From positions 1-13,800 of the forward strand of contig CAZART010000131.1 of assembly GCA_964487555.1 (NCBI GenBank): a DNA stretch of 13,800 bases, in the 5' to 3' direction. A model generated the notes under the pieces. That model was not told the DNA's origin. It saw only the letters and a list, made by a program, of their open reading frames with translations, and did no database searches. The DNA comes from CAZART01 sp964487555. GTDB taxonomy: Bacteria; Bacteroidota; Rhodothermia; Rhodothermales; VXPQ01. A program made the position numbers and the translations under genes. Shown one piece after another: positions 1 through 8,227 of this stretch; position 1 is the first letter of the stretch; each line of letters begins with the position of its first letter.

Positions 1-15
1 TGTAGCGGAATGCGT

Positions 16-162
16 AAAAGAACCTGACAACTTCTTTCAAGGGAGCCGGTCTTCGCGTTTGGACGGCAGGCCCCAGCCTTCGGGCTTCATCCGCTCTGCG
101 GATGGACAGGGGACATCGGAAAGAATGCGAGTGGTGCCCACTGTGTAGAAAGGAGGTTCTTC
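16..162 (+). ncRNA. Structured RNA upstream of rny, possibly 6S RNA
   Basis: I folded this stretch by eye. Positions 18-25 pair with 154-161 as a closing stem, and 34-38 pair with 148-152. Positions 39-45 face 120-147 as a large asymmetric bubble, and the 3' side of that bubble holds a small hairpin (130-133 with 139-142). An apical part is closed by 46-50 with 115-119 and by CCCC 71-74 with GGGG 109-112, and it contains two perfect hairpins (75-86 and 89-103). A long closing stem, a central bubble with a small 3' hairpin and an apical arm are the hallmarks of 6S RNA, which mimics an open promoter and binds RNA polymerase. The branched apical tip is not typical. No open frame covers the region. 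It could instead be a structured leader of rny. Exact ends are uncertain. Confidence 0.5.
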
Positions 163-194
163 TATCCAACCGCTGCGGGTGTGTGTAAATTACC

Positions 195-252
195 AAACGC
201 CCCGGTGCGCTCGGAGGTTTAAAGACCTGTTCGCACCGGGGCGTTTTCTTTT
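195..252 (+). terminator. Strong intrinsic terminator before rny
   Basis: A perfect 15-bp stem is formed by 195-209 and 232-246, with the core CGCCCCGGTGCG facing CGCACCGGGGCG. A T-rich tail follows at 244-252. The 22-nt loop can form a small inner hairpin (AGGT/ACCT). It most likely ends the RNA encoded upstream. A weaker competing hairpin is possible: GGGTGT at 177-182 can pair with ACGCCC at 197-202, which is part of the terminator's 5' arm. An attenuator role for rny therefore cannot be excluded. Confidence 0.88.
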
Positions 253-271
253 AAGCCAAGCACGATAAATC

Positions 272-1966
272 ATGAGCACGACGGTCGGCCTCCTTATAGC
301 CGTCGCCGTGGTCGCTCTCGGCACAGGTATTGCCGTCGATAGATTCCTTCTTTCCCGTTCACGCCGCGGCCGCCTTGCCGATGCGGAAAACGAAGCCGAG
401 CGCATCGTCCACAACGCTCGCCGGGAAGCCGACTCGTATCGTCGCCAGCATGTCGAGAAGGCCGAGGCGGAGCTTGCGCGCAGCAAAGAAGCGGCAGAAG
501 GCGAATTCATCGAATCGAAACGAGCACTGCACCGTTCGCGCCAGAAATTCGAAAAGCGGCGCGAAATGCTGAATCAGCGTGCCGAGCGCGTAAACGAGCG
601 AGAAAGCGCGCTGCACAAAGCGGCAGAAGCCCTCGAGGCCCTTCGAAAGGAAGCCGAGCAGAGCCGCCGAGACGCCGAGATGCTCCGCGCCAACGCGGCC
701 TCGCTCCTCGACGAAGCCAGATCTCATCATGAGCGCACCCAGACGCGCGAGCGCGAACTCGAGGAGCTCAGAGCCCGAATCAGCAAGAAGCAGGAAGAGC
801 TCGATCGGATGGTCGAGCAGCAGATCCGAAAGCTGGAGCAGGTGTCCGGCATGAGCGAGCGCGAGGCCCGTGAAACCCTTATCCAGCAATTTCTCGAAGA
901 AGTGAAGCACGAGGCCGCTTCACAGGTGAAGGAAATCCGCGACGAAGCCAAGCTTAAGGCCAATCGTGAAGCGCGCAAGATTATCGTCACGGCCATTCAA
1001 CGGACTGCTGCCAGCCACGCGATCGAGAACACGGTGTCGGTGGTGAATATTCAGTCCGACGAAATGAAAGGGCGCATCATCGGGCGTGAAGGCCGCAACA
1101 TCCGGGCGTTCGAGGCCGAAACCGGCATCGAAGTCATTGTCGACGACACCCCCGAAGCCGTTATTCTTTCGGGATTTGATCCGGTACGTCGTGAGATCGC
1201 GCGCATCTCGCTGGTGAAGCTCGTTCAGGACGGCCGCATCCATCCGGCCCGAATCGAAGAAGTCGTCAGCAAGGTCCGGGAAGATATTGAGGAGGAGATC
1301 GTCGAAACGGGCGAGCGAACCGTCATCGACCTGAATTTGCATGGGCTGCATCCCGAGCTCGTCCGGCTCGTCGGCCGGATGCGATATCGTACCTCGTACG
1401 GGCAAAATCTGCTGGGACACTCCATCGAAACCGCGCGCATCGCATCTCTGATCGCCGCCGAACTCGATCTCGACCCCGCCAAGGCCCGCCGCGCCGGACT
1501 CCTTCACGACATCGGCAAAGTCGTCGAGGAGGACATCGAGAATCCGCACGCCGTCGTCGGCATGGACCTCTGCCGGAAATACAAGGAAGATGCGGACGTC
1601 TGCAACGCCGTCGGTGCGCACCACGACGAGATCGAAATGAAATCGCTGATTGCGCCGATCGTTCAGGCCGCCGATGCCATTTCCGGGGCGCGGCCGGGAG
1701 CGCGCCGCGAAGCGCTCGAGGCGTACATCAAACGATTGGAGAAACTGGAAGAACTCGCCGCCTCATTCGACGGCGTCGAGCGCGTCTACGCAATCCAGGC
1801 CGGGCGGGAGGTGCGTGTGCTGGTGAACCACGATCTCGTCTCCGATGCAGCGGCGGAACAGCTCGCCATGGACATCTCCAAGAAGATCCAGACGGATATG
1901 CAATATCCCGGACAGATCAAAGTGACGGTCATTCGGGAGGTACGAAGCGTTTCGTTTGCGAAATAA
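272..1966 (+). CDS. rny: Ribonuclease Y
   Basis: Membrane-anchored endoribonuclease that starts mRNA decay by cleaving single-stranded A/U-rich sites. The 564-residue product has the family's full domain order. An N-terminal membrane segment spans about residues 4-27. A long charged coiled coil (about 30-235) is rich in Glu, Arg and Ala. A KH domain (about 254-320) carries the GxxG loop GREG at 271-274. The HD domain (about 375-475) has metal-ligand candidates H383, the H412-D413 pair (motif LLHDIGK) and D468. A C-terminal conserved domain follows, ending near VTVIREVRS. The length is slightly above the usual ~520 residues, mostly in the coiled coil. The ATG at 272 is the first in frame and gives the membrane anchor directly. 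No Shine-Dalgarno sequence is visible. The gene begins 19 nt after a strong terminator, so its promoter must overlap the RNA/terminator region, or it is transcribed by read-through. Confidence 0.97.
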   Translation: MSTTVGLLIAVAVVALGTGIAVDRFLLSRSRRGRLADAENEAERIVHNARREADSYRRQHVEKAEAELARSKEAAEGEFIESKRALHRSRQKFEKRREMLNQRAERVNERESALHKAAEALEALRKEAEQSRRDAEMLRANAASLLDEARSHHERTQTRERELEELRARISKKQEELDRMVEQQIRKLEQVSGMSEREARETLIQQFLEEVKHEAASQVKEIRDEAKLKANREARKIIVTAIQRTAASHAIENTVSVVNIQSDEMKGRIIGREGRNIRAFEAETGIEVIVDDTPEAVILSGFDPVRREIARISLVKLVQDGRIHPARIEEVVSKVREDIEEEIVETGERTVIDLNLHGLHPELVRLVGRMRYRTSYGQNLLGHSIETARIASLIAAELDLDPAKARRAGLLHDIGKVVEEDIENPHAVVGMDLCRKYKEDADVCNAVGAHHDEIEMKSLIAPIVQAADAISGARPGARREALEAYIKRLEKLEELAASFDGVERVYAIQAGREVRVLVNHDLVSDAAAEQLAMDISKKIQTDMQYPGQIKVTVIREVRSVSFAK

Positions 1967-2185
1967 TCCGGCGACGGGTGGAGAGCCTTGCCGGCGATGT
2001 AATCAAGTTGCATCCAGTTCATCGGCGCACGCAGGGACGGAAACCTTCTCGGACGTGCGGATGTGGCAGGGCACAAACAACGACGTGGCCCTCTCGCCGC
2101 CGTGAATTCAGGTCATCGCGGCCTGATGCGTGCTCGCGGCGGCTGCCGGGTCGTTGCGACGAGGAGCGAGATGGATGGAGAACCG

Positions 2186-3796
2186 ATGGCGAATGCATGG
2201 CCCTGGTGGCGCGAGGGCGTAATCTACCAGCTTCTGGTGCCGTCGTATTACGATACGAATGGTGACGGAATGGGCGATCTGCCCGGCGTAACCAGCAAGC
2301 TCGAGTACCTGCAGTGGCTCGGCGTCGACGCCGTGTGGTTGTCGCCCATCTTCGCTTCTCCGCTTTACGAGCTCGGTTACGACGTGACCGATTTTGAAAG
2401 CGTAAATGCCGCCTTCGGCACGCTCGAAGATTTCGACCGGCTGATTGCCGAGGCTCACAGCCGCGATATTCGGGTCATTCTCGACTGGGTACCGAACCAT
2501 ACGGCATCCGAGCATGCCTGGTTTGTCGAGTCGCGATCGTCGCGCGAGAATCCGAAACGCCCGTGGTACGTGTGGAGAGATCCGAAGGAGGATGGATCGC
2601 CGCCGAACAATTGGCTGAGCATTTTCGGCGGCAGCGCCTGGACGTTCGACGAACACACCGGGCAGTTTTACCTCCACACGTTCCTCGCCGAACAGCCCGA
2701 TCTTAACTGGCGTAATCCCCACGTTCGTCAGGCGCTGTACGATACGCTGCGTTTGTGGCTCAACCGCGGAGTCGACGGCTTCCGAATCGACGCCCTCGAT
2801 CTGTTGGTCGAGGATGAGGGGTTTTCCGACAATCCCCCTAATCCGGAGTACAACCCGGAGCGGGACGGGCCCGACATGGTCGTCGTCCAGAAGCATACGC
2901 GCAACCAGCCGGAGGTCCACGAGATCGTCGCTGAGATGCGCCGCGTCGTCGACGAGTACGACGATCGTGTGCTCCTCGGTGAGCTGTACTTGGGCGTCGA
3001 TGAGATCGTCACGTATTATGGTGACGAGAACCCTGAGATCCACCTGCCGCTCAACCCGCAGTTCGCGTCACTTCCATGGAGTGCCGAGGAGCTTCACGGA
3101 AGCATTTCGCACTACCTCGGCAAGATACCCGAACACGGGTGGCCGTGCTGGATGTTGAGTAGCCATGACGGCATCCGCGTCGCAAGCCGGGCCGGCGCCG
3201 ATCAGGCCGGGGTAGCGGCCATGCTGCTGCTAACGCTTCGTGGCACGCCTATCCTCTATTACGGCGACGAGATCGGAATGCAGAATGTAAACGTACCGGA
3301 GGAGAAGGAACGCGACCCTCAGGGGAAGCGCATCGGGCGGAAACGCGACCCGGCCCGAACGCCGATGCAGTGGGACGGTCAGATGCATGCCGGATTTTCG
3401 TCAACCGAGCCCTGGCTGCCGGTGGCGAACGATTTCGAATCCGTGAGCGTGAACGCGCAAAGTGCATCTCGTTCCCTGCTTGAACTGTACCGGCGACTGC
3501 TCTCACTGCGCAAGGAAGAGCGGGTACTCACCACCGGTGCACTTACGTCGTGCGGCAGTCGAGACGGCGTGCTGTCATATTGCCGGGAAGGAAACGGATC
3601 CCGGCTCTTCGTGCAACTGAACATGGGATCGGAGGCGCGGTCGATCGATCTCGCTGAACGCGGTGGCCGCGAAGACGACCGAGGCTCACAAGCCGGCGCG
3701 CAGATCCTGGTCTCTACGAACCTGGATCGGTTGGACGAGGTACGCGGCACCATCGAGCTACGCGGAAACGAGGGCATCGTACTCCGCAAACACTAG
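2186..3796 (+). CDS. GH13 alpha-glucosidase-like hydrolase, divergent active site
   Basis: Predicted retaining exo-acting glycoside hydrolase or transglucosidase on short alpha-glucans. The 536-residue product is a GH13 (beta/alpha)8 barrel with a C-terminal beta domain. Numbered from the ATG at 2186, the GH13 regions are: DWVPNH (100-105), region II GFRIDALD with nucleophile D202, LLGELYL with acid/base E266, and SSHD with D328. The motif RDPARTPMQWD (387-397) is typical of alpha-glucosidases. Deviations are S326 where Asn is normal in the NHD motif, E62 where this family has the -1 subsite Asp, and VPSYYDTN where YPRSF-like sequence is usual near residue 18. The residue after the nucleophile is Ala203, which suggests alpha-1,4 rather than alpha-1,6 preference. 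The frame is open from an ATG at 2063, but that adds 41 unconserved residues. The start at 2186 (or 2171, after GAGGAG) matches the downstream paralog. No signal peptide is seen, so it is probably cytoplasmic. Confidence 0.9.
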   Translation: MANAWPWWREGVIYQLLVPSYYDTNGDGMGDLPGVTSKLEYLQWLGVDAVWLSPIFASPLYELGYDVTDFESVNAAFGTLEDFDRLIAEAHSRDIRVILDWVPNHTASEHAWFVESRSSRENPKRPWYVWRDPKEDGSPPNNWLSIFGGSAWTFDEHTGQFYLHTFLAEQPDLNWRNPHVRQALYDTLRLWLNRGVDGFRIDALDLLVEDEGFSDNPPNPEYNPERDGPDMVVVQKHTRNQPEVHEIVAEMRRVVDEYDDRVLLGELYLGVDEIVTYYGDENPEIHLPLNPQFASLPWSAEELHGSISHYLGKIPEHGWPCWMLSSHDGIRVASRAGADQAGVAAMLLLTLRGTPILYYGDEIGMQNVNVPEEKERDPQGKRIGRKRDPARTPMQWDGQMHAGFSSTEPWLPVANDFESVSVNAQSASRSLLELYRRLLSLRKEERVLTTGALTSCGSRDGVLSYCREGNGSRLFVQLNMGSEARSIDLAERGGREDDRGSQAGAQILVSTNLDRLDEVRGTIELRGNEGIVLRKH

Positions 3797-3844
3797 CGAT
3801 ATTATGCCCATTCGGAATGTGAGTTGACCAGTTAAGACATTGTG

Positions 3845-5428
3845 ATGCATACGCACGCTTGGTGGCAGAAAGGGATTATCTATCAAATCTATCCCCGTTC
3901 ATACCAGGATTCCAACGACGATGGAATTGGTGATCTGCGTGGAATTCTGACGCGACTGGATTACCTGGCGTGGCTCGGCGTCGATGCGATATGGCTGTCT
4001 CCCATCTTTCCATCACCGATGTGCGATTTCGGATATGACGTTTCCGATTACACGGGCATCCATCCGATCTTCGGCACGATGGAGGATTTTGATGCGCTTC
4101 TCGAGGCGGTCCACGAGCGCGGCCTGAAGCTCATTCTGGACCTCGTTCCCAATCACACCTCCGACCAACATCCGTGGTTCGTTGAGTCGCGTTCGTCGCG
4201 TAGCAATCCGAAGCGGGACTGGTACCTGTGGCACGATCCAGCCCCCGAGGGAGGACTGCCGAACAACTGGCGAAGCGTTTTTGGCGGTCCCGCATGGACG
4301 TTCGATGAGGCCACGGGTCAGTACTTCTATCACGCTTTTCTGAAAGAGCAGCCCGATCTAAACTGGCGGAATCCGGACGTAGAGGAAGCCATGATGAACG
4401 TCATGCGCTACTGGTTCGACAAGGGGGTAGATGGGTTTCGGATCGACGTCCTCTGGCACATCATCAAAGACAAACGGTACCGCAACAATCCGCCAAATCC
4501 GGACTACGAGCCCGGCGAAGCGCCGTACAACGAGCTGCTACCCACCTTCTCGACGGATCAGCCCGAAGTACACGACATCGTGGAAAGAATGCGCGGCGTC
4601 GCGGACGCGTATGACGATCGACTGCTGATCGGCGAGATCTATCTACCCATTCACAAACTCATCGTCTATTACGGCGAGAATGGGGGCGGTGTGCATCTGC
4701 CGTTCAACTTCCAGCTCATAACGCTGCCGTGGGACGCGGCGGAAATCGATGCGACCGTCAGCGAATACGAAGGCGCGCTTCCTCCGCACGGATGGCCGAA
4801 CTGGGTCCTCGGCAATCATGACCAGCCCCGCGTCGCGAGCAGGGTCGGCCCCGAACAGGCCCGCCTTGCCGCGATGCTGCTGCTGACGTTGCGCGGGACG
4901 CCGACGTTGTATTATGGGGATGAGCTCGGGATGAAGAACGTCGACGTGCCGACGGAACGGATTCAGGATCCGCAAGCGAAGAACCTCGGCGCTCGGCTCG
5001 GGCGCGACCCCGCGAGAACGCCTATGCAGTGGGACGCGTCGGACCATTCCGGATTTACATCCGACATCCCATGGCTGCCGCTTGCGCCGGATTATGATCT
5101 AATCAATGTGAATGAACAGAAGGACGATCCGACGTCCATTCTCACGCTCCACCGGCGCCTCATCGCCATCCGTTCGGAACTACCGGCCTTGGCCGTCGGC
5201 GACTATGAGCCTGTGGAGGTCGGAAACGACGTGATCGCCTATGTGCGAGAGTACGAGCAGCAGCGTGTTTTCGTCATCCTCAATCTAACGCATGCCCCGC
5301 ACAGCGTGCCGGTGCCGAATGTTCGAGGACGCGTTCTCCTCTCCACTCACCTCGACTCCGATGGGCGACGCGTCGGGGGCGAGATCGAGCTCCGAGCCGA
5401 CGAGGGTCTTCTCATTTCCCTCGAGTAG
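3845..5428 (+). CDS. GH13 alpha-glucosidase / oligo-1,6-glucosidase-like
   Basis: Canonical GH13 alpha-glucosidase-type enzyme of 527 residues, expected to release glucose from the non-reducing end of maltose- or isomaltose-type oligosaccharides. It starts with a WWQKGIIYQIYPRSY block and the acidic loop DSNDDGIGD (22-30). The -1 subsite Asp (D61 in CDFGYD) is present. Region I is DLVPNH (99-104). Region II is GFRIDVLW with nucleophile D201, region III is LIGEIYL with acid/base E264, and region IV is GNHDQPR with D326. RDPARTPMQWD is at 387-397. Val202 directly follows the nucleophile; in yeast isomaltase and oligo-1,6-glucosidases Val here goes with alpha-1,6 activity. The gene lies 48 bp after its paralog and is probably co-transcribed with it. 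A GTG at 3842 directly precedes the ATG and could also be the start. No signal peptide is seen. Confidence 0.94.
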   Translation: MHTHAWWQKGIIYQIYPRSYQDSNDDGIGDLRGILTRLDYLAWLGVDAIWLSPIFPSPMCDFGYDVSDYTGIHPIFGTMEDFDALLEAVHERGLKLILDLVPNHTSDQHPWFVESRSSRSNPKRDWYLWHDPAPEGGLPNNWRSVFGGPAWTFDEATGQYFYHAFLKEQPDLNWRNPDVEEAMMNVMRYWFDKGVDGFRIDVLWHIIKDKRYRNNPPNPDYEPGEAPYNELLPTFSTDQPEVHDIVERMRGVADAYDDRLLIGEIYLPIHKLIVYYGENGGGVHLPFNFQLITLPWDAAEIDATVSEYEGALPPHGWPNWVLGNHDQPRVASRVGPEQARLAAMLLLTLRGTPTLYYGDELGMKNVDVPTERIQDPQAKNLGARLGRDPARTPMQWDASDHSGFTSDIPWLPLAPDYDLINVNEQKDDPTSILTLHRRLIAIRSELPALAVGDYEPVEVGNDVIAYVREYEQQRVFVILNLTHAPHSVPVPNVRGRVLLSTHLDSDGRRVGGEIELRADEGLLISLE

Positions 5429-5525
5429 CGGTGTCCTATCCCGCTGTTCCCACAGGGCGAAGACCGGCCGCGCAGGGCACCAAATTGGCGTGAATACTTG
5501 CTGCGGGGGACGCAACGGACTTGAA

Positions 5526-5571
5526 ACGAGGAACCGCTCCGTCGATCTTACCTTCAACGGTCTTACCTCGT
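5526..5571. other. Imperfect dyad between GH13 gene and ccmF
   Basis: ACGAGG at 5526-5531 is complementary to CCTCGT at 5566-5571, and inside it ACCG (5533-5536) pairs with CGGT (5558-5561). No T-run follows, so it is not a classical terminator. It could be the 3' end structure of the GH13 transcript or a site upstream of ccmF. The rest of the 5429-5603 gap shows no gene and no promoter I can defend. Confidence 0.25.
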
Positions 5572-5603
5572 AACGCCCTGTTTACACTTCAGTTGAGCCG
5601 CGT

Positions 5604-8054
5604 ATGCTCGGTACCGTCGGACACCTGTTGATTCTCGTCGCATTCGTCGCGTGCGGTCTTGCGGGGCTCGCCTACCTGCAGGCCTCGCAGTCCGGAGGTG
5701 TCGAGTGGCGCCGCATTGGCCGAGCTGCGTGGCTCGTGGTCGTCGCCGGTCTTGTCGGCGCATCCGGGATTCTTCTGTATCTGCTGCTCACGCACCAGTT
5801 CCAGTTCGCCTACGTCTACCAGCAATCCTCCCGCGACCTGCCCACTCATTTCCTGGTGTCGTCGTTCTGGGCCGGACAGGAAGGCTCCTTCATGTTGTGG
5901 ACGCTCATGATGGGCGCTACCGGTGCCGCGCTCATCAAGACGGCGAAGAAGTACGAAGCGCCGGTCATGACGGTGGTCTCCTTTTGTACGCTGTTCCTGA
6001 TTTCAATGGTGGTGGGACTGAAGCTCGGGCCGGTCCAGATCGGTTCGTCGCCATTCATGATGCTGGCCGAGAAGTTCCCGGATGCGCCGATGCTTCAGGT
6101 GCCCGGCTTCATTCCTGCGGACGGCTCCGGGCTCAACGATCTCCTTCAGAATTATTGGATGGTGATCCACCCTCCGACCTTATTTGTGGGATTCACCTTG
6201 ATGGTCGTTCCGTTCGCGTATGCCGTGACGGCGCTCTGGAAGCGGAAGTACACGGAGTGGGTGCGGCCGGCGCTGCCCTGGGCGCTCGGCGCCACCATGG
6301 TGCTTGGATTCGGCATTGCATTGGGGGGATACTGGGCGTACGAAACGCTGTCCTTCGGTGGATACTGGGCCTGGGATCCTGTTGAGAATTCCTCGCTCGT
6401 GCCATGGATCGTCGGCATCGCGGCCGTCCACTCCATGATCATCCAGAAAAAGAGCGGGCGCGCGCACAAGTCGGCGCTCCTGCTGAGCGTACTGGCGTAT
6501 CTCCTGGTTATTTATTCGACCTTCCTTACGCGGAGCGGCATTCTCGGCGACGTCTCGGTGCACTCGTTCGTCGATCTGGGGATGATGAACCAGCTGCTGG
6601 TGTGGATCGGATCGATGATTCTGGTCGGCTTCGGCCTCTTCGCCTACCGATACCGAGAGTTGCCGACGCCGGATCGCGAGCCCGCCATGCTCTCGCGCGA
6701 ATTCATGATCTTTCTCGGGGCCATGCTGCTGATGGCAGCCGCGGCGGTCATCACGGTAGGTACGAGCTCGCCGATTCTCGGGCAGCTCTTTCGCGAGGCG
6801 CCCTCGACCGTACCTATCGAATTCTACAATAAGTGGACGCTGCCCATTTCCATCGGTTTTGTTTTCCTCGCCGGACTCGGACAACTCTTCTGGTGGAATC
6901 AGATGAGCGTCGACAGCGTCAACCGCGTCCTGCTGAAACCGATCGCCCTATCGGTGGCGAGCACCATCTCCATCCTGGTCTTTACGCCCTTTGTCGAGAA
7001 GACGGCGAACATCTACGGGCGGGCATCCGAAGCGACGCAACTGACACAGGCCGGGCTCATCGGCGGTTTCGAGCAGTTTTGGGGTACCTACGGCGCGGGA
7101 CTCCTGATGCTGCTGCTCGTGTTCGTGACCTTTTTTGCGCTCTACGGCAACGGATTCGTCCTCTGGCGTGTCGCCCGAGGTAATCCACGGATGGCCGGCG
7201 GCGCGCTGGCCCACGTCGGGTTCGCGGTGATGGTACTGGGGATTATCTTCTCAAGTGGATTCAGTGAGCCGCTTGTCCGCGGAACGGGCGTTCAGATCGG
7301 CGACGCACGCGATAATTTCGTTCTGAGCCGTGGCGAGACCCGTACGGTGCATGGCTACGAAGTGACCTACTCCGGACAAGAACGTACCCAGGAGGGCCGT
7401 CCGCGTTACATCCTGGATTTCATCGATCCAAGGGGACGTGGTTTTACCGTGAAGCCCGTCGTGTACAAAAGCACGAGCGATCAGTGGATTCAGCATCCGG
7501 ATCACGCAATTTATCCGGAAAAGGACGTCTTCGTGGCGGTATCCCCGAGCGCGATGTTCGAGTCGGAGAGCGAAGACGGCGAAAAGCGTGGCGAGATCAG
7601 CCTGGCGAAAGGAGACTCGACCGTTCTAGGCCACGACGAGTTCGCGATGAAGTTCGTCGCGTACGAGACCGATATCGAGGCGGGAATTCTTCCGGATTCC
7701 GCCGAAATCGCCGTCGCGGCACTTCTCGACGTGACGGACCTGTCAACCGGTGTTACGCGCCGGCTGAGCCCTATCTACATGATCATGGAAGATCGGTCGC
7801 AGCAGTATTTGCAGAACCGCGTCGAGGATTGGGCGCTGACGGTGACGTTCACGGGCATGAATGTCGACCATGGCACGATCAACCTCCTGGTCGAAGGGGT
7901 GACCGTGATGCCGGAAGACTGGCTCGTGGTGCAGGCCTATGAGAAGCCTCTCATCAATCTACTCTGGTTCGGCATTATCATCCTGACGATGGGCTTCGGA
8001 CTGGCTATTTTTCGCCGCGCCGGCGACGCCCATCTCTCCGCGCGACGCCAGTAA
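5604..8054 (+). CDS. ccmF: Cytochrome c heme lyase CcmF
   Basis: Integral membrane protein of the system I cytochrome c maturation pathway. It transfers heme from holo-CcmE to the CXXCH thiols of apocytochrome c. The 816-residue product has many membrane segments, from about residue 5 to 550, and a final one at about 785-803. The tryptophan-rich heme-handling motif GGYWAWDPVENSS is at 252-264. Four histidines align with the conserved CcmF heme-ligand or P-His positions: H189 (in IHPP), H276 (in AVHSM), H320 (in VSVHSF) and H537 (in AHVGFA). Residues about 551-780 form a large periplasmic domain, making the protein longer than E. coli CcmF (about 650). The usual WGG before the WWD motif reads FGG here. 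No ccmE, ccmH or other ccm gene is adjacent, so it is an orphan locus in this window. The start gives TM1 directly. Confidence 0.95.
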   Translation: MLGTVGHLLILVAFVACGLAGLAYLQASQSGGVEWRRIGRAAWLVVVAGLVGASGILLYLLLTHQFQFAYVYQQSSRDLPTHFLVSSFWAGQEGSFMLWTLMMGATGAALIKTAKKYEAPVMTVVSFCTLFLISMVVGLKLGPVQIGSSPFMMLAEKFPDAPMLQVPGFIPADGSGLNDLLQNYWMVIHPPTLFVGFTLMVVPFAYAVTALWKRKYTEWVRPALPWALGATMVLGFGIALGGYWAYETLSFGGYWAWDPVENSSLVPWIVGIAAVHSMIIQKKSGRAHKSALLLSVLAYLLVIYSTFLTRSGILGDVSVHSFVDLGMMNQLLVWIGSMILVGFGLFAYRYRELPTPDREPAMLSREFMIFLGAMLLMAAAAVITVGTSSPILGQLFREAPSTVPIEFYNKWTLPISIGFVFLAGLGQLFWWNQMSVDSVNRVLLKPIALSVASTISILVFTPFVEKTANIYGRASEATQLTQAGLIGGFEQFWGTYGAGLLMLLLVFVTFFALYGNGFVLWRVARGNPRMAGGALAHVGFAVMVLGIIFSSGFSEPLVRGTGVQIGDARDNFVLSRGETRTVHGYEVTYSGQERTQEGRPRYILDFIDPRGRGFTVKPVVYKSTSDQWIQHPDHAIYPEKDVFVAVSPSAMFESESEDGEKRGEISLAKGDSTVLGHDEFAMKFVAYETDIEAGILPDSAEIAVAALLDVTDLSTGVTRRLSPIYMIMEDRSQQYLQNRVEDWALTVTFTGMNVDHGTINLLVEGVTVMPEDWLVVQAYEKPLINLLWFGIIILTMGFGLAIFRRAGDAHLSARRQ

Positions 8055-8079
8055 GGACAGCTCTTTCTTGCTTCTCGCC

Positions 8080-8151
8080 GCACCGTCGTTCGCCGCTCGT
8101 CGCTCGCCGCACCGTCGCTCGCCGTTCGTCGTTCGTCGTTCGCCGTTCGCC
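8080..8151 (+). repeat. Heptanucleotide G(T/C)TCG(T/C)C tandem tract
   Basis: The stretch reads as near-continuous 7-bp units starting at 8088, 8095, 8102, 8117, 8124, 8131, 8138 and 8145. Each is GTTCGCC, GTTCGTC, GCTCGTC or GCTCGCC. Two 8-bp variants, GCACCGTC, lie at 8080 and 8109. It begins 25 nt after the ccmF stop. Open frames crossing it give Arg/Ser-rich repeats and look spurious. Confidence 0.85.
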
Positions 8152-8199
8152 GGCCTCGTTCTTCGGTTTCTCGAGTGGGGGCCTACCGTCGTTTCTTGC

Positions 8200-8227
8200 G
8201 AACGAAGAACCATGAACGACGAACACG
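8200..8227 (-). repeat. Inverted copy of the heptamer family
   Basis: Units GAACGAA (8200), GAACCAT (8207), GAACGAC (8214) and GAACACG (8221) keep a 7-bp phase and are the reverse orientation of the tract at 8080-8151. Positions 8214-8224 are exactly complementary to 8124-8134, so the two arms could form an imperfect stem of about 25 bp around a loop of about 50 nt. Confidence 0.65.

Noticed and set aside
1968..1994. Hairpin after rny (CCGGC/GCCGG) as a terminator
   Set aside because: A five-pair stem with a 17-nt loop and no T-run; likely chance in GC-rich DNA. The rest of the 1967-2185 gap shows no gene.
2063..2185. Upstream extension of the first GH13 gene to an ATG at 2063
   Set aside because: The extra 41 residues are Arg/Gly-rich, have no counterpart in the paralog and no signal-peptide character. 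The conserved fold begins right after the ATG at 2186.
2108..3043. A 311-codon frame antisense to the first GH13 gene
   Set aside because: It is fully covered by a gene with complete GH13 motifs and has no recognisable domain.
8080..8151. CRISPR array
   Set aside because: The units are 7 bp in direct tandem with no spacers, so they do not fit a repeat-spacer array.
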